From assembly GCA_900143635.1 (NCBI GenBank), contig FREY01000005.1:244212-300052 (forward strand): DNA of 55,841 nt, given 5' to 3'. The translations under genes were made by a program, and so were the position numbers. Positions 51,498 to 55,841 of this stretch are shown one piece after another; positions within the stretch are counted from its first letter, which is position 1; each line of letters begins with the position of its first letter. The notes under the pieces are model-generated. The model saw nothing but the letters and a program-made list of their open reading frames with translations. It was not told the origin of the DNA and ran no database searches. The stretch comes from Rhodobacteraceae bacterium Alg231-04. Lineage in GTDB: Bacteria; Pseudomonadota; Alphaproteobacteria; Rhodobacterales; Rhodobacteraceae.

Positions 51498-52121
51498 ATG
51501 TTTTTCAAGCTTATAAGTTCTCGTTATTTCATCTGGGCGCTTCTGGCGCTGCCTTCCGTGCCGATGATATTGGCGCTGGCCAGTGGCGCCACTGGCCCCG
51601 GCGGCAAGCCCGCGACCGAATTCCTGCTGCATCCAACAGGTGAATTCGCCACCCGCTTCTTGATCATCTGCATGATCCTAACGCCAATGCGGATGCTGTT
51701 TCCGGCGGCCGGGTTCTGGCGCTGGATGATGAAACGGCGGCGCTACTTTGGCGTTGCGGCCTTTGCCTATGCGGCCTTGCATACCCTGCTTTATGTCGTG
51801 GACCTTGGCGATCTGAGGACCATTTGGGGGGATGCATTCAAACTGGGCATCTGGACCGGCTGGCTGGCATTCTTTATCTTTGTCCCTTTGGCGGTGACGT
51901 CCAATGATCTGATGGTCCGCCGTATGGGGCCATCCTGGAAACAGCTGCAGCGCTGGGTCTATCCGGCGGCTGTGCTGACGCTCATGCACTGGATCTTTGT
52001 TCATAACAACGTCGGCCCTGCGCTGGTGCATTTTCTGCGCCTTGCCGGGCTGGAGGCCTATCGTGTTTTCCGCAACGTGAAGCGGCAGGACCGCTTCACC
52101 AGAGCCGCCAGTCAAAAGTGA
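51498..52121 (+). CDS. ferric-reductase-like membrane protein (MsrQ/YedZ type)
   Basis: 207 residues with about six membrane helices and the FRD-type heme-ligand histidines (FAYAALHTLLYV and VLTLMHWIFVHNN). Layout FLIICMILTPMRMLF, RRRYFGVAAFAYAALHT, LGIWTGWLAFFIFVPLAVTSND and RRMGPSWKQLQRWVYPAAVLTLMHW is that of MsrQ, the heme membrane partner of the methionine-sulfoxide reductase MsrP. No msrP gene is next to it. The start is ATG 51498 with AGGA 8 bases before; earlier in-frame ATGs lack support. Its last 10 bases overlap the convergent CoA-transferase gene. Confidence 0.85.
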   Translation: MFFKLISSRYFIWALLALPSVPMILALASGATGPGGKPATEFLLHPTGEFATRFLIICMILTPMRMLFPAAGFWRWMMKRRRYFGVAAFAYAALHTLLYVVDLGDLRTIWGDAFKLGIWTGWLAFFIFVPLAVTSNDLMVRRMGPSWKQLQRWVYPAAVLTLMHWIFVHNNVGPALVHFLRLAGLEAYRVFRNVKRQDRFTRAASQK

Positions 52122-53701
52122 GCAGGATTGCCGCGATGCTCAAGGTCCAGCAGGATTTCATCCAGCCCAAACTTGCCGCGGTGAAACAACCGTTCATCCA
52201 TGAGGCGGGGTGACACTATTTCGGGGGCAAAATCCATCTGCGCCAGGATATCGCGGTCGACATCAATACCCGGCGCAATCTCCTCCAGCCAAATCTTGCC
52301 ATCAGAAAGGCGGAATACGGCCCGTTCGGTTACAAACAGTACCTCTGTCCCAAGCTTGCCTGCCTGCGCCGAGCTAAAGGTGATTTGTTCCACCTGCCGC
52401 ACAAATTTCCGAGACCGCCCTTCGGTTTGAATGTGCAGGCGGCCCGCTTTGATTTCGGCCTGCAGGCCGCCGGCCGTAAAGGTCCCTGCGAAAATGACTT
52501 TGCGGGCATTCTGACTTATGTTGATGAACCCGCCGGCCCCGGCCAGATGGCCTGCGAAGCGCGACACGTTCACGTTTCCGCTGGCATCGGCTTCGGCCAT
52601 TCCCAGACAGGCCATATCAAGCCCCCCGCCGTCATAGAAATCAAACATAGCGCTTTGCGGAATGACCGCATCCGGATTTACCGCGGCCCCGAAATCAAGA
52701 CCGCTGGCCGGGCGCCCGCCAAGAACACCGGGCTCTGCTGTCAGGGTTACGCTTTTCAAAACGCCCTCTTCTTCGGCGACCGCGGCGACCCCTTCTGGCA
52801 TGCCAATGCCCAGATTGACGATGCCGCCCGGCGGCAGTTCAAGGGCGCAGCGTCTGGCAATGATCTTGCGGATGTTCAGATCTGCCGGGGACGGCGGCGC
52901 GACCGGCGCTTTCGTCAGCCCCGCGAAGACGGAGGAATAAGGTGTCGAGTAGGTCTGGAGATGGTTTTTTGCATCGGCAACAACAACCGCATCGACCAGG
53001 GCACCCGGCACCACCACGGATTTTGGCGCGAGCGACCCTGCCGCGCAGATGCGTTCGACCTGGGCAATAACAGTTCCCCCTGAATTCCGCGCGGCCATCG
53101 CCATGGCCAAACTGTCGAGAACCAGAGCCTCATGCTCCATCGTGAGGTTGCCGTTCTCGTCTGCTGTGGTGGCCCGCAGCAGCGCAACATCTATCGGCTT
53201 TGCCGGATAGAAAAGTATTTCGTCACCATCAATCTCGGTCAGGATCACCATCTCTTCGGTGCTGTGGCGATCAATCCGTCCACCGTCCTGACGCGGATCG
53301 ACAAAGGTTCCCAATCCCACTTTGGTGAAAACCCCCTTTCGGCCTGCCGCGGTTTCGCGAAACATTTGCGAAATGACACCCTGTGGCAGGTTCCAGGCTT
53401 CTATCTTGCTGTCTACGGCCAGGGCGCCAAGTTTGGGGATCAGCCCCCAGTGCCCGCCGATCACCCGTTTCAAAAGCCCCTCATGGCCCAGCCGGTTCAG
53501 ACCGCGTGATTTTCCGTCGCCCTGACCGGCAGCGAACAGCAAGGTTAAATCACGCGGCGCCTGAGTTTCGACAAAGCGGTTTTCCAGCGCAAGGAGAAGC
53601 TCTTCTGGAACGCCGATACCGACAAAGCCGCTGGTCGCGATGGTATCGCCCGGCCGGATCAGAGCAATCGCATCCTCGGTTGTCACGCGTTTTGCAATCA
53701 T
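52112..53701 (-). CDS. CoA-transferase, alpha and beta parts fused (3-oxoacid/acetate CoA-transferase class)
   Basis: 529 residues. The first ~265 form the alpha-type domain (MIAKRVTTEDAIALIRPGDTIATSGFVGIGVPEELL, GGHWGLIPKLG), the second ~240 the beta-type (LELPPGGIVNLGIGMPEGVAAVA) with the catalytic Glu in LTAEPGVLGG. Such enzymes swap CoA between acids such as acetate, propionate, acetoacetate or acyl-CoAs. Acetoacetate from the BKACE at 5639-6574 would be a plausible substrate but is far away. Single transcription unit with no partner genes; upstream DNA to 54198 holds no gene. Confidence 0.9.
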   Translation of the reverse strand: MIAKRVTTEDAIALIRPGDTIATSGFVGIGVPEELLLALENRFVETQAPRDLTLLFAAGQGDGKSRGLNRLGHEGLLKRVIGGHWGLIPKLGALAVDSKIEAWNLPQGVISQMFRETAAGRKGVFTKVGLGTFVDPRQDGGRIDRHSTEEMVILTEIDGDEILFYPAKPIDVALLRATTADENGNLTMEHEALVLDSLAMAMAARNSGGTVIAQVERICAAGSLAPKSVVVPGALVDAVVVADAKNHLQTYSTPYSSVFAGLTKAPVAPPSPADLNIRKIIARRCALELPPGGIVNLGIGMPEGVAAVAEEEGVLKSVTLTAEPGVLGGRPASGLDFGAAVNPDAVIPQSAMFDFYDGGGLDMACLGMAEADASGNVNVSRFAGHLAGAGGFINISQNARKVIFAGTFTAGGLQAEIKAGRLHIQTEGRSRKFVRQVEQITFSSAQAGKLGTEVLFVTERAVFRLSDGKIWLEEIAPGIDVDRDILAQMDFAPEIVSPRLMDERLFHRGKFGLDEILLDLEHRGNPAHF

Positions 53702-54198
53702 GGCAAGTCATCCAATATGTGCTCTTGCCCGGCCAATATCAGTGTGGCTGAGCGCCAAAGGGCTGGTCACTCTGTTTCCGGGTGTCTTCGTAAGTACCGG
53801 TTGTCAGCGCATCTTCTAACGCCAGAGTAGAATTGCCACCGAAGGCTCGCAAGCATTTTGGAGGGATCACCTGCAAAGGCTGCAGCAGCGTGCAAGACCC
53901 CCCCCTTTCTGATGAGGCTCAGCCGCCAATTCTTGCGCCTGCGTCAGTTTAAGGGCGGGTGTTCGTTTAAGTGTGGGCGGCTGTTTAAGTGTGGGCGTCG
54001 GCGCAAATCATTGAACTGGATGCGGCGGCGCATTGTGCGATCCGTTTGGCGAAAATCTGATCTGCCCTAAACCGGACGACCACTTATTTGGTCTGTCTGC
54101 CAGTGCCAAGCGTTTGGGCGTCTCATGCTAGGGCAAATACCGCGCGCTAAACCAGATATCAGAGGTTTTGCTCTCAACCATCGCTCTCGCCAGAGCTG
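53702..54198. other. 497-base gap, no gene supported, holds tandem repeat
   Basis: No convincing coding frame; a 70-residue plus-strand frame at 53858-54070 is Arg/Lys-rich and has no SD. The only structured element is the triple 18-base repeat at 53947-54000. Confidence 0.5.
53947..54000. repeat. three tandem 18-base repeats
   Basis: Units GTTTAAGGGCGGGTGTTC, GTTTAAGTGTGGGCGGCT and GTTTAAGTGTGGGCGTCG follow head to tail with no spacing. The last two share their first 15 bases; the first is more diverged. Could be a regulator's site array or a slippage product. Confidence 0.75.
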
Positions 54199-55272
54199 TC
54201 ATCCATTGGCGCCGGGCTGTAATCTCGCCTGTGACCGGGACAGCGCAATTTCCGACTGCGTGGCAATATCGCGGGTTCGGCCTGTGGCGTCGTGAACGGC
54301 GGCAAGACGCTTCTGGCCAGCGGCCGACAGTTGGCTACGCCGCTGCGATGGGCTGTGGCCAAACTCGCGGGCATAGCGACGGGCGAAATTTGACGAGGTT
54401 CCAAAGCCGCAGGCATCGGCGATTTCGCTGACGGCCAGACCTGTCTGTTCGATCAGGATGCGGGCCCGGCGCAGGCGCAGCGAACGGTAGAAAGCGGCCG
54501 GGCTCTGGCCGACGGCGCTTTGAAACTTTCGTTCCAGCTGGCGGATGGAAAAACCGGCAATGCGGGCCAGTTGTGATGTGCTGAGCGGGGTGTCGAGGTT
54601 TGCTTCCATGGCCGCGATGACCGATCCAAGGCGGGCAAGCTGCAGGGACGAGATATCGTTTTCGCTGCGCGGCTGGCTGGCATGCCCGTTGCGGATATTG
54701 TCGAGCAGCAGGACCTGACCCACGGATTGTGCCAGCCGCAGCGAATGCGGCGCAACGATCCGGTCCAGAACCACATCAGCGGTAGAGACCATGCCGGCCG
54801 AGGTGGTGATGCGACTGTCCTGCGAGAAGAGCGGCAGCGCGCCACCGTGGCTGAACCCGGCGTCGCGTTCACGCTGCTGAATTTCCCAATGGGTGGTCAC
54901 GTCCTCGGTATCGGGATGCAGCCTTTGCCATTCGAAAGCGGCGTCCGACAACAGGATAATGTCGCGGCCTATGCGTTCGAACCAGTGCAGGCGTGCGCGG
55001 AGCCGGGCGACACCCGGCCCCGCGTTCTTACCACCCAGTACGATCAGGTGATCAGGCAACACAGAATTGTCGGTTGTAAAGGGCAGGGTGCGCACCAGAA
55101 TGCCGCCCATCCCCTCAACCAGTTCCTCATCATTCATTGAATAGATCTGAGAGACAAAACTGACATCCCGGCCCAGACGGTTGGCGATGCGCAGGATATC
55201 CTGCGCAAGCGCCAGTTCGGTGGGAACAAAACCGTCGGCAACCAGAATTGCGACCTGAACGTCCCGGGTCAT
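54199..55272 (-). CDS. GlxA-type transcriptional regulator (DJ-1/PfpI + AraC HTH)
   Basis: 357 residues: N-terminal DJ-1/PfpI-like domain (VQVAILVADGFVPTELALAQDIL, HLIVLGGKNAGPGV) and a C-terminal AraC double HTH (TSQLARIAGFSIRQLERKFQ and VSEIADACGFGTSSNFARRYAREFGHSP), then a 45-residue tail rich in Arg/Ala. Third GlxA-type regulator in this window. It starts 3 bases after the stop of the GcvT-like gene, so the two are almost certainly one unit; GbdR-type control of methylated-glycine breakdown would fit. Confidence 0.88.
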   Translation of the reverse strand: MTRDVQVAILVADGFVPTELALAQDILRIANRLGRDVSFVSQIYSMNDEELVEGMGGILVRTLPFTTDNSVLPDHLIVLGGKNAGPGVARLRARLHWFERIGRDIILLSDAAFEWQRLHPDTEDVTTHWEIQQRERDAGFSHGGALPLFSQDSRITTSAGMVSTADVVLDRIVAPHSLRLAQSVGQVLLLDNIRNGHASQPRSENDISSLQLARLGSVIAAMEANLDTPLSTSQLARIAGFSIRQLERKFQSAVGQSPAAFYRSLRLRRARILIEQTGLAVSEIADACGFGTSSNFARRYAREFGHSPSQRRSQLSAAGQKRLAAVHDATGRTRDIATQSEIALSRSQARLQPGANG

Positions 55273-55275
55273 CGA

Positions 55276-55841
55276 TCAGGACCGGATACGTGCATAGTCC
55301 GGGTCATATGGCCCTGTTGGGATGACTTCTGCGGCGACGAGATCTCCGCAGAGGTCCAGCATCATGGTGCTGCCGGGGGACGCAAAGGCCAGATCAACAA
55401 AGGCATAGGCCAGGTTCATGCCAAGCCGGTGCCCCCAGTCGCCCGACGTGATGGTGCCGACAACCTTGTCGCCATCCATCAGCGAGGCGCCCGGCTGGGC
55501 GGGGGCATGGGTGGCGTCGACCTTCAGCGAGACCAGTTTCTGGCGCGGGCCTTCGGCCACACGTTTCTCCAGCGCCGCCTTGCCGATGAAATCGGCCTTG
55601 TCCATCTTCACGAAACGGTCCAGCGCTGTCTCAAAGGGGTCGAATTCGGTCAGCAGGTCTGCCTTCCAGTGCAGGAAGCCTTTTTCCAGGCGCATCGAGT
55701 CGACGGCGCGGGCCCCAAAGAGTTTCAGACCATGCGCCTTGCCCGCTTCGCGCAGCGCCAGGTAGACCGCATAGAGCGATGCATTCGGCACGTGGATCTC
55801 ATAGGCCAGCTCGCCCGAGAAGCTGACGCCCAGAACCGTGG
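55276..55841 (-). CDS. GcvT-like enzyme C-terminal part (dimethylglycine/sarcosine dehydrogenase type), partial
   Basis: Only the last 188 residues lie in the window. LGVSFSGELAYEIHVP, LKLFGARAVDSMRLEKGFLHW and the final beta domain VGTITSGDWGHRLGMNLAYAFVDLAF...MLDLCGDLVAAEVIPTGPYDPDYARIRS are the aminomethyltransferase folds found at the end of FAD-dependent dimethylglycine and sarcosine dehydrogenases; the N-terminal FAD domain would be to the right. A stand-alone GcvT cannot be excluded. If it is a dehydrogenase it would process the demethylated products of betaine. Confidence 0.8.
   Translation of the reverse strand, partial: TVLGVSFSGELAYEIHVPNASLYAVYLALREAGKAHGLKLFGARAVDSMRLEKGFLHWKADLLTEFDPFETALDRFVKMDKADFIGKAALEKRVAEGPRQKLVSLKVDATHAPAQPGASLMDGDKVVGTITSGDWGHRLGMNLAYAFVDLAFASPGSTMMLDLCGDLVAAEVIPTGPYDPDYARIRS

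Noticed and set aside
53858-54070. 70-residue plus-strand frame over the tandem repeats
   Set aside because: Translation of the repeat gives a basic, repetitive peptide; no SD and no similarity I can see.
1-55841. CRISPR array, phage block or toxin-antitoxin pair
   Set aside because: I saw no regularly spaced repeats with unique spacers, no run of phage structural genes, and no small overlapping gene pair of recognisable TA type anywhere in the window.

Overview
This window reads as chromosome of an alphaproteobacterium of the family Rhodobacteraceae (Roseobacter group). I infer this from the high GC, an archaeal-type class I lysyl-tRNA synthetase, an EttA-type ABC-F factor, and the density of transport and catabolic operons for small methylated or sulfur-/phosphorus-bearing organics (betaine ABC, TAXI-TRAP, urea ABC). 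I ran no database search; every identification comes from motifs, gene order and family knowledge.

Layout. (1) 1-2330: end of an IS3-family element that has cut the 5' part off a TniQ-type gene, then a tRNA-Arg(TCT) with its own promoter and terminator. (2) 2501-14968: a quaternary-amine (carnitine/betaine-like) island. Six catabolic genes and a GlxA/AraC-type regulator run leftward (L-carnitine-dehydrogenase-like enzyme, two SDRs, aldehyde dehydrogenase, BKACE, CntA-like Rieske oxygenase). A divergent betaine-type ABC operon runs rightward and ends in a second GlxA-type regulator. (3) 15121-28576: mostly housekeeping or scattered genes: YbaK-type deacylase, zinc-ribbon protein, universal stress protein, beta-helix protein, LysK, TerB-like protein, DacB, NadD, a YcnI/DUF2946-like copper pair and EttA. 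(4) 28814-33323: an IS remnant, then a five-gene cluster resembling Vibrio zrgABC(DE) for zinc acquisition. (5) 33452-37760: a winged-HTH protein fused to a solute-binding-protein fold, followed by two PhyH-type dioxygenases, with a shared palindromic element before the regulator and before the first dioxygenase. (6) 37902-43468: LysR regulator divergent from a TAXI SBP / fused TRAP permease / sulfatase operon. (7) 43614-50676: GFA protein, a broken LacI-type regulator and the complete urtABCDE urea transporter. (8) 51498-55841: ferric-reductase-like membrane protein, fused CoA-transferase, a third GlxA-type regulator and the C-terminal part of a GcvT-like (dimethylglycine/sarcosine dehydrogenase type) enzyme running off the right edge.

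How it works together. The window looks like a nutrient-scavenging segment. The island at 2.5-15 kb would import a quaternary amine and oxidise or cleave it to betaine or semialdehyde products. The GcvT-like enzyme at the right edge would fit later demethylation. UrtABCDE supplies urea nitrogen, and the TRAP-sulfatase unit probably handles a sulfate or phosphonate ester. The most unusual item is the HTH-SBP fusion regulator with its PhyH pair, a candidate one-component sensor built on an ABC-type ligand-binding fold.
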